Assembly (NCBI RefSeq): GCF_048544455.1
Contig: NC_133538.1
Coordinates: 1,774,658-1,838,657, forward strand
Length of the DNA stretch: 64,000 nucleotides
From: Silene latifolia
Lineage: Eukaryota > Streptophyta > Magnoliopsida > Caryophyllales > Caryophyllaceae
Direction: 5' to 3'
Below are positions 11,593-23,759 of the stretch, in pieces (the first letter of the stretch is position 1; every line of letters starts with the position of its first letter). The notes beneath the pieces were generated by a model that had not been told where the DNA came from, did not search any database, and worked only from the letters and a program-made list of their open reading frames with translations. The position numbers were made by a program, and so were the translations under genes.

Positions 11593-11645
11593 AAGAGAAT
11601 CAGGTCCCGTGCGAACCTAAAGTTCGGTGCGAACTGTGCGAACTA
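11465..11645. repeat. Large palindrome: two facing inverted ends around (TA)n
   Basis: Left arm 11465-11528 (AGTTCGTACCGTTCGCACC ... GATTCTCTCTCTC) and right arm 11575-11645 (GAGAGAGA ... GTGCGAACTGTGCGAACT) are near reverse complements around a (TA)n core at 11529-11574. The right arm matches, inverted, the end at 20193-20240. It therefore reads as the right end of one element joined to the left end of another. Confidence 0.85.
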
Positions 11646-11689
11646 ACTTAGAAACCTTGTCACAAACACACGCGCTATACTACTAATCC

Positions 11690-11967
11690 ATTCCCGCACT
11701 CCCTCTTTCATATTATCCCTTCATCCTCTTTCTCTCTCATCAATTCCCCCAAACCAAACCCAACGCCTCCACCACCTGTACAAGCCGTCGACCGTCAGTC
11801 GCCAACCACCTTTCGACGGCGATACCTTCGCCGACCATCCAGACGCCGGCGATACACCGGCCACTGTTTTTCTCTATACTCGACATCATTTCTTCCATGT
11901 TCTCCGTCGTTTCTTCCCTTCTCCGGCGACTGACTTCCGGCAAAGTCTCCTTCCATGTAAATTTCAT
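11690..11967. other. Exon-like GC-rich scrap
   Basis: A pyrimidine-rich leader (CTCTTTCTCTCTCATC) leads into GC-richer sequence with CCG/TCG-rich codons, which becomes AT-rich with a possible splice donor after 11955 (CATGTAAATTTC). A minus-strand ORF of 75 codons also spans it but matches nothing I know. It may be a captured gene fragment. Confidence 0.3.
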
Positions 11968-12578
11968 TTACGATATTCCCTTTATTATTTTCTGTTTTTT
12001 ATTGGTAAATTTGTAAAAAAATGATTTATAAATGCCAGATATATGAATTTGCAGTGAAATTTTCGAAATGGGTGACCTTACGTATGGTATATGTGGGTGC
12101 GTCTTGGGTTGGTGGTCGTGATGTAACACCCCCATTTATCTAGGAGTCTTTAGCAAGACATTCTCAATAAATATGACTGTTACCATCTCTGTTGCCCGAG
12201 GTAAATGATACAAATTAAAACAAACCAAAGTACATTAATAACTTTAACTGAAATAATGGTTTTATTACATTGCCAACTGATTAAATTTAATCCTTAACAT
12301 TACAATAAACTATGCAGCGGAAATTACATAAATAAAGTGATATAACTATATACTATGTGATCTAGACTTCAACTACGGTCCATGTAGAGCTCTCATCGCG
12401 ATGCTCCCGAGTTAGCTAATCTTTAGTATCTGTCAAATCTGCTCCCCATAAAATGGTTCACCGCAGGTGTTCATGAATACACTGTCAACCACGAGGTTGA
12501 GTAGGAAACCAAACATTGAATAAAGATACAAAAACCTGCAAATAGATTCCACAATCACACTTTGTCCACTCCTCACCA

Positions 12579-12704
12579 CCACACACACCCACTTCTAGAC
12601 ACAGAGTTATACTCCACTTCTAGACACATAGTCATACTCCAGACACACACGATCCCGCTCGGACACACGGTGGATATACTGACACACACGATCCCGCCTC
12701 GGTA
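12579..12704 (+). repeat. Short tandem repeats in the solo LTR
   Basis: CACTTCTAGACACA and ACACACGATCCCGC each recur once or twice with small changes just left of the nested Tekay element. Confidence 0.6.
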
Positions 12705-13048
12705 TGTAATACTCCGTATTTATAAGTCTTTAGGTACTCTATCGAGTAGCCCTTACTCTGTCGAGTATGGGCAAGTTGCGGAATAAAATAGTTTCTGACC
12801 TGTTGGGTACTCGATCGAGTAGCTGGGGCACTCGATCGAGTAGGGGGGTACTCGATCGAGTGCCTTGGGTACTCGATCGAGTGTCCGGTTTTACGGGGGA
12901 GTTTTCTCGGGTTTTGTTAATTACGCGATTAAGGTATTTAAACATATTCGTCATTGTTTTAAATCACTTTTTACAAAACCTAAAACCTGTTTAAGAGAGA
13001 AAGCAACTAGTTCTTCTTCCTAATCGCGTTCTTGACAATTCCCGGAGT
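12705..13048 (+). repeat. Tekay 5' LTR fragment
   Basis: Nearly identical to 16381-16724. It breaks off after CCCGGAGT at 13048. A 32-bp piece already present at 12976-13007 is then repeated at 13049-13080 before unrelated sequence begins. Confidence 0.85.
12735..12884. repeat. Six ACTCGATCGAGT palindromes in LTR
   Basis: Six 14-bp sites (two diverged, TACTCTATCGAGTA and TACTCTGTCGAGTA; four carrying ACTCGATCGAGT) are spaced by 5-55 bp. The same cluster is at 16411-16560 in the 3' LTR. They lie upstream of a TATA-like TATTTAAA (about 12932), so they could be protein-binding sites of the LTR promoter. Confidence 0.85.
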
Positions 13049-13080
13049 AAACCTAAAACCTGTTTAAGAGAGAAAGCAAC

Positions 13081-16020
13081 AATGCGTTCTTTATGCATTG
13101 TTTTACATGTATGTTGGTCTTGACGCGTAAGTTACCCAATCTTGTGGTGTAGTGAGTGACACCTGTGGTGAGTATGAGTTCGGTGGGAGGACATCAGTTA
13201 TACGTGGTTGTAATAGATAGTGGAAAAAGAAAAGGAAGATTGTTATGGCTTAATTGAGACATAGAGCATGTTTTCTGAGATGAAATGAGATGACTGATAT
13301 GAGTGTGTGTTGAGTAACGTAAAAGTAAGTGAATGTGGGCAATGGATGATGTGAGTCTAAGGAACGTGAGAACGAAAGGATTGAGAGTAAGGATATGGAT
13401 AGTGACAACTTGAGATGTGTAAAGAATTATGGAGGGAGGTAGTTAAGAGCCGTGTGGGTTAAGAATATACATAATGAAAGTTCGTTTTAAAGGGGTTGAG
13501 AAGAGTGGTATATAGTGAACTTTGTGGAGTCATGTCGCGGGGTGGAGATTTGGCTTTTTAAGAGAGGAAACTACTGTGTGATTTCCTTGGGCAATTAATG
13601 GTACAAAAGGAATTCTGATTTCTAGAGAGGTACAAAGGAGATGCAATTGTTAGAACAGTGAACGTTGATTTTATGGATAAACTAGAGGCAAGGGTGATTA
13701 ATGGCATAATAAAATAATATTTATGGTAAGAAAGAGTGAGATGATATCGATATGAAATAATGGGGTTTGAGTTTTGGAGCAATGAAAAGGTAATCGGAGC
13801 ACTAAAGAGTTAGATAGAAGTAATAAGGAGCTGAGCTATTAATGGTATTTTTGAGTATAACGAGAAAAGAAGGATAAAAGTAAGTTGAGAAAAAGTTCAC
13901 CGGAGTTATGTGACATAAAGTAAGGAATCGTCGAGATGTATGATACTATCAAGGGTAAGTAAGTTAGTAGTTATTACGAAGTTTCGGACAACATGATTAA
14001 TCATGAGTTTCGAGGAATTAAGGGAGTACGAAGTTGGTGGAGTATTTGCACGATACGAGATTTTTGGTGGAGAATTAGATGATGATACAATTAAGGATAG
14101 TATTGGGAAGAATGTTGAGGTAATTTTGTTAATGGATTGGATGTTCGTTATTTGGGATGTCAACCAAAGATAGGAAACAAATCGTGATGTTTAGAGATGA
14201 GTGTAAGAGGTTTGATGCCCTGGACAGCGTAGTGTTATGGTTTGTGACTAGTGGTTAAGGGTAATGGTATATTAGAAAGGTAACAATTCTAAAGAGGTTG
14301 ATTTTGCGGAGACCGTTGATAAGTACAATTATGAAAGAGTATAAGATGTGGTTATATGAGGCGGTTGTTAGTAGTTGAGTATTAATGGTGTGGCTACATT
14401 TGGCAGAGGGTGATGGATATGCGAAAGGGAGAATATGTTATGAGGTGTATACGAGTTAAGCTCGAGCGATCGGTAACCTATGTTGAGTGGTAACTTACGT
14501 GATCAGGATTGACTAGTTGGTTGTGATTACGGGTCTATGATATGTGTAAATGTTTGGGTGAGGTTCTGACCTCACAAGAAGTGGTATGGTGTGATAATTA
14601 TAAAGTTGTTTTATAAATGTTCTCAGAATATATATGTTGGACACGGTAATTTAATTGAATGATATACAAAACGGTAATAATTTGATTAATTGACATGGCT
14701 AGTTATAATTTTATGTGTATTAATAACACATGTGTATTCCGTGAAATGGTAGAGATGATGCTCATGAGATGCTTATCTCGTATCCATATAATATGTTGCG
14801 TGGTGACTTAATAAAGTAGATTTGAGTAAGTTTTTCTTGTCTCAGAAGTTATCTTTGAGTCGGTGTTTATGGGATTGTGTGTGTTGTGATGTCTATCGAT
14901 GTGGTTGTGGTGCCTCGGGTGGTGATCCGGGCACGATATTTAGTGTTGTGATGCGGGTATTTTCGCACTACGGTGTGGCTGTTGGTGGCGGTGTTGTGAT
15001 GCCGTCACCGGTTGTGGTGGAGTCGGCGGGATGATTATGATACGAGTTTTCCAAAGTGCATACCAGTTATACATAGATTGTTGTTTTGTTTGTTGTTGTT
15101 CTTTGTGAGTTTTGGTTGAACATATAGACAGTTGTCTTGCTTATTGATGTTTTCTTTACCAGGTTAAGTTAAGAATGAGGTAGAGTATGATATGCAATAG
15201 AGTTGAATATGTTTTCGTTGTTGTCATGGTATAGTGATGTTCTATTGATGGGATACGGTTGTGAGAGGTTGTTACAGTAATTTTGATCTTGTTCTAGATA
15301 AGGCTTTAGTAGACATGGTAATGGAAAATGATTCGTGGAACATGTGTTGTAACGATCCGAAGGCGGCGGAGTTCATAATCTTTTGTTGGGACAGTGAGTG
15401 TAGGGTGTTGGGGGAATTAGTGTCATATTAAGTTATGTATGAGTTTTGCGGTAATGAAGGAAAGAACTTGAGGGTCTGGAATGAGTGCACGTAACAAGTG
15501 TGGATCGTGAGTTATGCTTTTGATGACGGGAGTTTCATATAGTTTATATAGAGAGGTATGTCATGTTGCGGTAATGTGGAAAAGTTGAAGTTTTGGGTTA
15601 AGATAAAGATTTTGAGGTATAGGTTAGGTGGTGTGACGAGTGAATTAAAGTATGAGAATTGTTTAAGTAAGAGAGCCTTGGATACATGCATGGCGAGTGT
15701 TTAGAGTATAGGTGATTATCTATGACATGTGATGATGATGAGAATAATGAGAAGATATAACTAAGGATATAGTATTAGTAGGTTACGAGGACGTAACATT
15801 TATCTTAAGAGGAGTAGGATGCGATAAAAGAGATTTTGATGGTTGTTCATATGGTAGTATATTTGGAAGTAGAATGTTGGTGTAGCATAAGATATTGATT
15901 TGTATATGTTGTGGTTGATAGTGTTAAAAGGTCACGGACGTGCTTGTAGTAGTTTGATGTTAGGAATGCGAGAATACCTCGGTAGTGTTGTGATTGGATG
16001 ATGAGATTTTGAGCGTGAGT
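13081..16020 (+). other. Tekay interior, no intact coding
   Basis: GT- and AG-rich plus-strand sequence with stops in all frames. No gag, protease, reverse transcriptase, integrase or chromodomain motif is readable. It probably represents the long 3' untranslated part and decayed pol of the element. Confidence 0.45.
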
Positions 16021-16025
16021 AAACT

Positions 16026-16066
16026 TCGAGGACGAAGTTCCTTTTAAGGGTGGTAGAATGTAACAT
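16026..16066 (+). promoter_or_regulatory. Upstream copy of the Tekay polypurine tract
   Basis: AACTTCGAGGACGAAGTTCC then TTTTAAGGG and TGTAACATTCCG repeats the layout at 16347-16394 (hairpin, purines, LTR-like start) 320 bp earlier. Confidence 0.6.
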
Positions 16067-16346
16067 TCCGTTTGATGTCTATGAGTGTCTTGATTTTGGA
16101 TTTGATAGTGGATGATATTATGGAGCTAGCGTTAGAGAGGACGGTAGTTGGTTATGTATGGAGTTAGTGTCGTGAGAGATATACATGTGGTGGATACGAT
16201 ATCGTGAGTCATGTTAGGGAAGTAAACATAGTTGGTGGAGTGGGTGTTAAAAGTTCATGTTTTCTGTTTGATCGAGTTCTTGAGTTCTTAGTTATGTTGT
16301 TGTGTCTTGGTCGAGTTAGTATGGTTGTTTTTATGTATGGGTTGAA

Positions 16347-16380
16347 CTTCGGGGACGAAGTTCTTTTAAGGAGGGAAGAC
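16347..16380 (+). promoter_or_regulatory. Tekay polypurine tract with hairpin
   Basis: GAACTTCGGGGACGAAGTTC (8-bp stem, GGGA loop) followed by TTTTAAGGAGGGAAGAC lies directly before the 3' LTR. This arrangement is characteristic of Tekay/del chromoviruses. Confidence 0.8.
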
Positions 16381-17728
16381 TGTAATACTCCGTATTTATA
16401 AGTCTTTAGGTACTCTATCGAGTAGCCCTTACTCTGTCGAGTATGGGCAAGTTGCGGAATAAAATAGTTTCTGACCTGTTGGGTACTCGATCGAGTAGCT
16501 GGGGCACTCGATCGAGTAGGGGGGTACTCGATCGAGTGCCTTGGGTACTCGATCGAGTGTCCTGGTTTTACGGGGAGTTTTCTCGGGTTTTGTTACTTAC
16601 GCGATTAAGGTATTTAAACATATTCGTCATTGTTTTAAATCACTTTTTACAAAACCTAAAACCTGTTTAAGAGAGAAAGCAACTAGTTCTTCTTCCTAAT
16701 CGCGTTCTTGACAATTCTCGGAGTTCAGACGGTCGGTTCGTATCGTAGTTCGTGTCGTTGGATTCCTTGCGTCGAGGGTAAGCTTTTAATATAATTTCTA
16801 TAATGTTTTGTTAAGATTGATGAAACCCTAATTTAGGAATTGGGGGTTTTTATGAGTAGTATTTGAATGGTAGCATCTATGTGTTGTATGATAGGAGGAG
16901 AATTCGTAGAGGAGCCGTTTTGATACAAATTGTAGATACCGTCTGCGTGTTGTGCTTTCCAGGTAGGATTTCCTACTCGGTATTAGTCCCATAATGGGAT
17001 ATTGGTGATGTCTTTGTAGTTAGTTGTTTGATATGATGATTGTGATTGTGATTGTGATTGTGGTTGTGTTTGTTGATGGTTCTCGAGATGCGTTCTCGGC
17101 TGAGTGGGGTCACTTGCGGGAGTGATCTCACGCCCTAGTTTCGCCCTTCGTGGAACCCGCCACGAAAGGGGATGTGCACATTAATGGACAGGGTTATCGC
17201 TCGTATGATGAGCGGGGCTTAGGTGGGAATGGCTGCGGTCCCCCATCGGCGGGTGGGTCCAAAGGACGATCGGTATTGAGATGATGGGAATTGGTTGGTG
17301 GTGTGTGTGTGTGTGTGTGTCATTCAATTTATGTCTTTTATCTTATTGTTGATGTATATTGAGTTGTGTGATTAGTACTGACCCCGTTTAAATGTTTTAA
17401 AAACTGTGGTGATCCATTCGGTGGTGGTGAGCAGTTGCTTGGCAGGTATATCTTGGATACGCGTGGGATCTAGCTGGGGATGGAGTCATCACATATCAGA
17501 GTCTTAGTCTTCCGCTGTGTTTGTTAGGACAGTTCCTTTCAGTTGGTTTATAGTTTGAGAACAGTTGTATTTTGCTTACAGTTGGTTTTGTAATGTAATC
17601 ACTTAAACTTATTTAATAAAGTATGTTTCTTCATTGTCTTATGATTATCATGCCTCGGGTAACCGAGATGGTGGCATCCTTATACCTGAGTGGTCCTGGT
17701 AAGGCACTTGGAGTATGGGAGTGTTACA
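16381..17728 (+). repeat. Tekay 3' LTR
   Basis: A 1,348-bp LTR from TGTAATACTCC to GAGTGTTACA. It holds the ACTCGATCGAGT cluster (16411-16560), a GAT/GTT microsatellite (17035-17070), a GT run (17302-17321) and the GAACCCGCCACGAAAGGGG block typical of this group. Confidence 0.85.
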
Positions 17729-19087
17729 CAGACACACAGTTTGGTTACACACAAAACTTATCTCCCAACTCCAACAACAATCGATAATAATGACAGTCTC
17801 AGAAATATAACCAAACCAGCATGATATAGAATTAAGGCATAAGACAAAAAATCCAGCAAGATAATAATATCGTTGTAAACAGTTAAACACATCCTTCACC
17901 AATCCATCACCTCATACATTTAATCCAACTTTAGCAATAACAGAAATAAGATAAGATTGAGTAGTTTCCTACCTGGCAAGCAAATCCAATTAAGCAGCTC
18001 AAAGCGCTCCAAATAATTAAAGCACACGAACCGGATTATAAATTCTTCACAAATCGTCACCTAACAAAATATTATAATATGCATAACTTAATTATTAATT
18101 ATTAATTATTCAGTTATAATTTAATTATCTTAATTAATTCCCGTACGAATTATTATTAAAATCCCGTCTTGCAAATAAACAAGTTAACTCACTACCATAC
18201 CCTTGAACTTCCCGTGAAAACACAACCCCAAACACAAACCACATACTACACGCAAAAATCGTGTTTGACAACCCTTCCTTAACCCGCTAAATCCCGACTC
18301 CTCAAGCCACCATCGACACCATCCAACCTAGCTACCCCTAGCCTTCAACCAGAGGCACCCCAACAACCCACAACCACCAGCCAAAGCACCACCACCATCC
18401 TACAAATTTACGCCCTAATCAGCCACTAGCATCACCAACTACCGAAAACGCGACATACAAACTCACGTTTGACTTACAACCACTACCACCACTAGACGTC
18501 ACCATCATCCCCCATCATACCCAGCACCACCATCAACCCAGCCACGACTAGCCACCATGCCCTAGCTGCCTTGCCTTGTTCAAGACACCCATAACAAGAC
18601 TTGCACAACCATGGTAGTCGACTACCACCCCTAGTCCTAACCCATCCTAGCCCAGGTTTATTTGGTCCAGTTTCATGGGTCGAATTTCCATAAACCCCCT
18701 TTCGACATACCCTAACAACAAACCCCAACAACCACCCAAAACCCGCCTAAAACACCCCTTTCCCGAGGCCCCTGGTGGTCAAAGGTAGGTCCTGGTAAAT
18801 CCCTGGTGGTCCACGGTCATGGTCATGGTCACGGCTTGTCCTATGGTGGCCTGGTTTACGAGTTATAGTTAAGCAAAGTGTATACATGAGACGGTCTTAC
18901 CTCGAGTTAATTGTTGATTTTGAGTCTCTTGTCTCGTTTCCCTAAATCCCCAATTGTCTCTTCAAATTCCAGATTTATTATGACAATTTAGTTGTATTAT
19001 TTTCCCTTTTATAAGACAAGTTAAGCTAATCCCTTTTCAATTTAGGAAATCCGTTTTAAGGTAACTATTTCTATTATAAAAAAAAAT

Positions 19088-19317
<230 letters not shown>

Positions 19318-20064
19318 AACTACTCGGAAATTCCGAGCACACATCCCTGGGTCCAAATAGCCCATCACATATTCCCGACTTAATTGTTATTTTATTATAT
19401 TATACATTATTCCATCTTATTCACAATTATAAATTATATTATAATTAATTATTTAAAATGCGTTAATTATTAATATAAATTTTATCTAATTACGGAGTAT
19501 TACACATGATGTGTTACGGATCTGGGGTGGTCGTTGTTAGCTGTGGTGGGTAGCGACTGTTGGCTGTGGTCATGGACTTATGGGTCTGTGTTGTGCCGGA
19601 AACAATTGGTGGTGAAGGCGACGTTCGGAAGTGGTAATAGGGAGGTTCGCATGGTGGGGTGTTGCGGGTTGGCTTATGGTGGGGTGAGTCGTGGTGTTAC
19701 AGATCTGGAGTTGTTTGTTAGTAATGGTGATAAGGTGTGAGCGGAGTAATGTGGTGGTCGTGGGTGAGTAGTCGTGGTGGTGGGGTGGTCAGATATGGTG
19801 GTCAGATGTGATGGTTGTGGAGTATTATGGTGGTCGTGGGGTGATAAGGTATGTGGGGAGTAATGCAGTGGTGGTGGGGGTGGTGGTGGTTGTGTTGGTG
19901 GTGGTAGGATAGCGGTGGTCGTGGTGATGGTGATAGACTGACGGCGGTTGTGATGGTGACGGCTTTAGTGGTGGTGGGTGGTGATAGGCTGGCGGTGGTG
20001 TTGGTGACGGTGGCAGTGGTGATGGTATGTGGTGGCGGGCTTTGTGGATCGTGGTGGAGCGGTA

Positions 20065-20190
20065 GATACACATAATACCAGCCCGGATACACATCGTATT
20101 ACTACGGGATACATGTGTATCTGGCAATAATACCATGTGTATCTGAGGATAGTAGTATGTGTATCCAGAAGTATTATACTGTGTATCTGA
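20065..20190. repeat. GTGTATCT motif cluster, partly palindromic
   Basis: Three GATACACA/GATACATG words then four or five GTGTATC words, joined by AATAATACCA or AGTATTATAC spacers. The centre is near GATACATGTGTATC (20109-20122). It sits just inside the right inverted end at 20193. Confidence 0.8.
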
Positions 20191-20260
20191 GTAGTTCGTA
20201 CGGTTTGCATCGTACTTTAGTTCGCACCTGACCCCAACCCTATATATAAATATATATATA

Positions 20261-20580
20261 GATTTAGGATCCGGTGAGAACGATCATTCGGTGAGAACGC
20301 ACTAGATACATTAGAATATATATATACTAGGTACACTTTTTTTTACCAAATCTCAGATACACTTTTGACTATTGTAGGTACACTTTTTATCTGAATTTTA
20401 TATACACGTTTTAAAAATGTAGGTACACTTTTTTTTATCGTAGGTACACCTTTTTCCTGAATTCTATATACAATTTTTAAGTATGTAGGTACAACTTTTT
20501 TCTATCCTAGGTATACTTTTTTACCTAATTTCTATCTACACTTTTTAAGAATGTAGGTACACTTTTTTAGAGTTTCTTAA
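20261..20580 (+). mobile_element. Left end of a third inverted-repeat element with TAGGTACACTTTTT array
   Basis: The end GGATCCGGTGAGAACGATC ATTCGGTGAGAACGC has the same double GNGAAC layout as the end at 11598. It is followed by about eight copies of TAGGTACACTTTTT. No matching right end is found, so the element is truncated, possibly at the Tat LTR near 21385. Confidence 0.5.
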
Positions 20581-21384
20581 ACCAAACAAACCCTTAACTA
20601 TATATATAAAACGACATGTTATATTATGGTACTATACTACTTCAGTGAAACAACAAATACTGACATACACCATTTAAAACCCAATAAGTTGAATACAAAC
20701 AATTAAAAAAATGACACACACGACGAGCAAGAGCTAGTGTGACAAAATACAATCCATAAATGTTATACTCAAAGTCATTTGTGCTTGACTAATGTGCATA
20801 TCACATGAACTGACGACACATGCTTACATACAGCTCCTTCTTCCCATTTTTCGTAAGCATCCACCATCGCCATAACGAGGACATCACCGACCATCACTAC
20901 ATCAGACCAAACCGAAATAGTTGCTAACGTCCGTGCTTCCTCCACATCACCATGTATTAGCCTTCTCGTTACCCAACTCCGGCGTGATGTTGCCGTCATC
21001 GAAACCACCAATTGTAATTAGCCAAAAATGATATTTTCGGATTAGAAATTCTCCGATTAGGCCAGTATTACGATTGGGTTTTCAAAAATCAATTAGGTTT
21101 TAGTTTATAAATAAGAAAAGGAGAGAACGATGATATTCGTTAGTGATTTGATAGGCGACGATGGTGGAAAGGACAAGGTAACGGGAGGTTGTTGGTGGCC
21201 GGAAAGACGCGCTTAAGAGGGTTAGAAAGGTTTTGATGGCGGCAGCTCGGCAGTAGATTGGGGCTGTTAAGGGTGGGACGTGATATTGTCGGCGTCGGGG
21301 TGATTGGAGGAGCCGATGACGATGGCAACTAGGCGGGTTGTGAGCATGGTCTACAGTGATGTTAGTAGATGGGGGAGGACAGGG
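20581..21384. other. Gene-scrap-like sequence, unassigned
   Basis: Moderately GC-rich stretches at 20790-21010 and 21130-21340 resemble decayed exons. A 78-codon minus-strand frame (20775-21011) shows no family I recognise. It probably belongs to the element starting at 20261. Confidence 0.3.
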
Positions 21385-23602
21385 TGTAAAACTCGTATAT
21401 GAAGGTTGTGAATGATTTTTGGGTTTGTGTGTATGGCTTATGATGAATTTGTGAAGGAATAATGGAGGTTTTGTCGTGGTTTGAGCGGATTTTGAAGGTG
21501 ATGTTTCTGTGGAAATATCGGTATACTTCCTCTATAAATATTCGGAATATAACAAAATTATAAATATGAAAACTAGTCATAAACGAATTTACATAAACAA
21601 AAGAATAGATTAAGAATCAACCTTTGGTCCTAGAAATTTAGCCTAACAACAATATCGAAATCGATATTTGCCTAATCGTTGCACCCAAGATGCTATGAGA
21701 AATGCCCTTGTTCTTTCTAGAATAGATCCCCAAAATTGTAAATTAATTTTTAGGGTTTTTTGTGTGAATGATGAGAGAATTAGGTCAAGTGAGAAGTAGG
21801 TAAAAAAAAATGTTCTCCTTTTCCTCTTATCAAACCGTGTAAAGGAGGGGAATTAGAGGAGATATTTTTCTCCTCTTTTTCCTCTTTTTCGGTTTTACCT
21901 ACTACCAAAATAAGGAGGAAATCTTCTTATTTTAGGTAGTAGTCTAAAAGGTATATACTGTGTATTTATTTATAAATTGTCATTTATGTCGTCCTGTATT
22001 AATAAGTCCACACACTTAATACCGGTCCGTCATCCTTTATTATGACAATATCGTACAATATATACATTAACTATAAAATCGCATATTTATAATTTGCTTA
22101 TTAAATGTAACTGGTTACGTTTAATTACGAATTAACATCTTAATTCGTTTAAGCTAACATTATATACATTAATTAAATATAACAGTTTATATTCAATTTA
22201 CGAATTAATAGTTAATTCGTCTCAGCTAATATTATTTAATTGAATTAAATAATCGTCTCATCATCACATTGACTAACTGTTTAGTCAAATACATGGACTA
22301 ACCTTTTAGTCAGGCATCAATGTGATTATATTTTCATACAATCACATCTCTCATACACATCCTTTAGGTGTGACTTTTAGGGACCAGTTGATCACCGCCA
22401 TCTGTATGATAATAACGTCAAACTTCTAGCAAGCCAACCGTTATTAAGTAATCGTTAATCAACAGATAAAATACGAAGTATACCCTTATGAACCTATAAG
22501 AGATTTATATATGTTATCACACTAACTGTGGAGGACACTAGCTCCAACAGTTTCCGCTTTGTTTTTGCGGGTTTTCGGGACAGTTTTCGTGTGTTTCTTG
22601 CTCTTTCTCTCTCTAGTTTTTCGTGTATGTTGCTGTGATTTTGTCCCCTATGAATGGTGATAGAGGCAGGTATTTATAGGTTAGAGATATGGAGAAGGAA
22701 GGATATAGAGCACACATTTTCTTGGCTAAAAAGTTAGGAAGTTTTTGGTAAGGAAATATATGGAGAGTTGGAAGGTCGGTTTGTGTAGGTATTTGGCAGA
22801 TTATGGAAGGAATACGAGATGGCTAGCTTGGGGAGAAAGCAAGGACGAAGCTCGGCTAAGCTTGAGGCATGTAGCTCGACACATTAAGCCGCAAAAAAAC
22901 AACGTTTACGAGGTGGGTGTTGCACGGTTCTGGTTTGAGCTGTTGTACCGCTTGGTTGGCAGGTTGGGTTGCGTCTGGATGCAGGTCGGGTGAATGGGTC
23001 AGGTCGTGGATGAAGGATTCGGGTGCATAAAGTGGGGCTAAGCCTTAGGCATGGTTTAAACACGGGTTTGGGTAAGGGTGTAGTTAGCCATGGTTTGGGA
23101 AAGATAAGAGAACGGATTTAATGTTGGCAGTGGGATTCGAACATAGGATCAATGGATAAGGTATACGCTTTTAAATCGTCTTAAAAATCGCGCGAAAGAA
23201 CCGCCTTTAAACCGTCATTAAAGAATTGATTTTTCTAATCAAATTAAAATTGCAATTTTTAAACCGACATAGAACCTTGAAATCAACTTCAAAAATTAAT
23301 TTAAGAAATTATATTTAGAAATTAAAAAAAGTCTCATTTTGTTTTATTTTCAATAAAACGCAAACTAACAATTTTAAATTAAAATTAGGACGATAAAATC
23401 TCAAATTAATCAATTAAAAACCGATTTAATCAATTAAATTAATTTCATTAATAAAGCCGATTAAATAAAATCAACTTGTACCTACATCACAAATTGACCC
23501 ACAACTGAGTGGAGTTCATTATCAATACACATCGTCCTATCATCATCGGGTACTTGTTGGGTTTTCTATAAATCCCGATATCGACAAATACGGATATCTA
23601 CA
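21385..23602 (-). mobile_element. Tat-type LTR, minus strand, truncated and interrupted
   Basis: On the minus strand it begins TGTAGATATCCGTATTTG at 23602, matching the Ogre-type LTR start at 49763 and 61528. A TATAAATA box lies on the minus strand near 22671. It is homologous, inverted, to 33411-34350; that similarity stops near 21385, where the LTR is cut off. A solo copia LTR is inserted at 21508-22549. Confidence 0.65.
21508..22549 (-). mobile_element. Solo LTR of the copia-3 family
   Basis: It resembles the copia-3 LTRs across its length, for example the block around GACCAGTTGATCACCGCCAT, and ends CTCCAACA. Perfect flanking duplications GTTTC occur at 21503-21507 and 22550-22554. With no internal region, this is a solo LTR left by LTR-LTR recombination. 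Confidence 0.88.
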
Positions 23603-23759
23603 TATAGTTTAAATTTATTAATCATTTAATTATTTGTAAATCACTAAACTTGTTACTTATCTAAGTTGTTCTTTAATTAGAGTTTTGAAACACTGCCTCA
23701 AGAAACCGAGATGGTAACTTCCTCCCATTATCTTGGCCGGGTAAGAAGGGGGTGTTACA
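23603..23759 (+). repeat. 3' end of a Tekay-like LTR
   Basis: ACCGAGATGGTAAC followed 45 bp later by GGGGGTGTTACA matches the 3' end of the LTR at 17660-17728. The rest of the LTR is missing, and Athila sequence follows directly. Confidence 0.6.

Larger units (their letters stand above)
12705..17728 (+). mobile_element. Rearranged Tekay-type Ty3-gypsy element
   Basis: A 3' LTR (16381-17728) is preceded by a chromovirus-type polypurine tract. The first 344 bp of the same LTR recur at 12705-13048. The 3.3-kb interior has no usable ORF, and the expected gag, reverse transcriptase and integrase are missing or beyond recognition. Flanks CGGTA and CAGAC do not match, so the 5' side was probably lost by recombination or deletion. 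Confidence 0.75.

Noticed and set aside
14822-15034. Cys/Gly/Val-rich 70-codon ORF
   Set aside because: Arises from GT-rich Tekay interior sequence; no homologous pattern.
20775-21011. 78-codon minus-strand ORF as a host gene
   Set aside because: Short, no recognisable domain, lies in repeat-derived DNA next to truncated elements.
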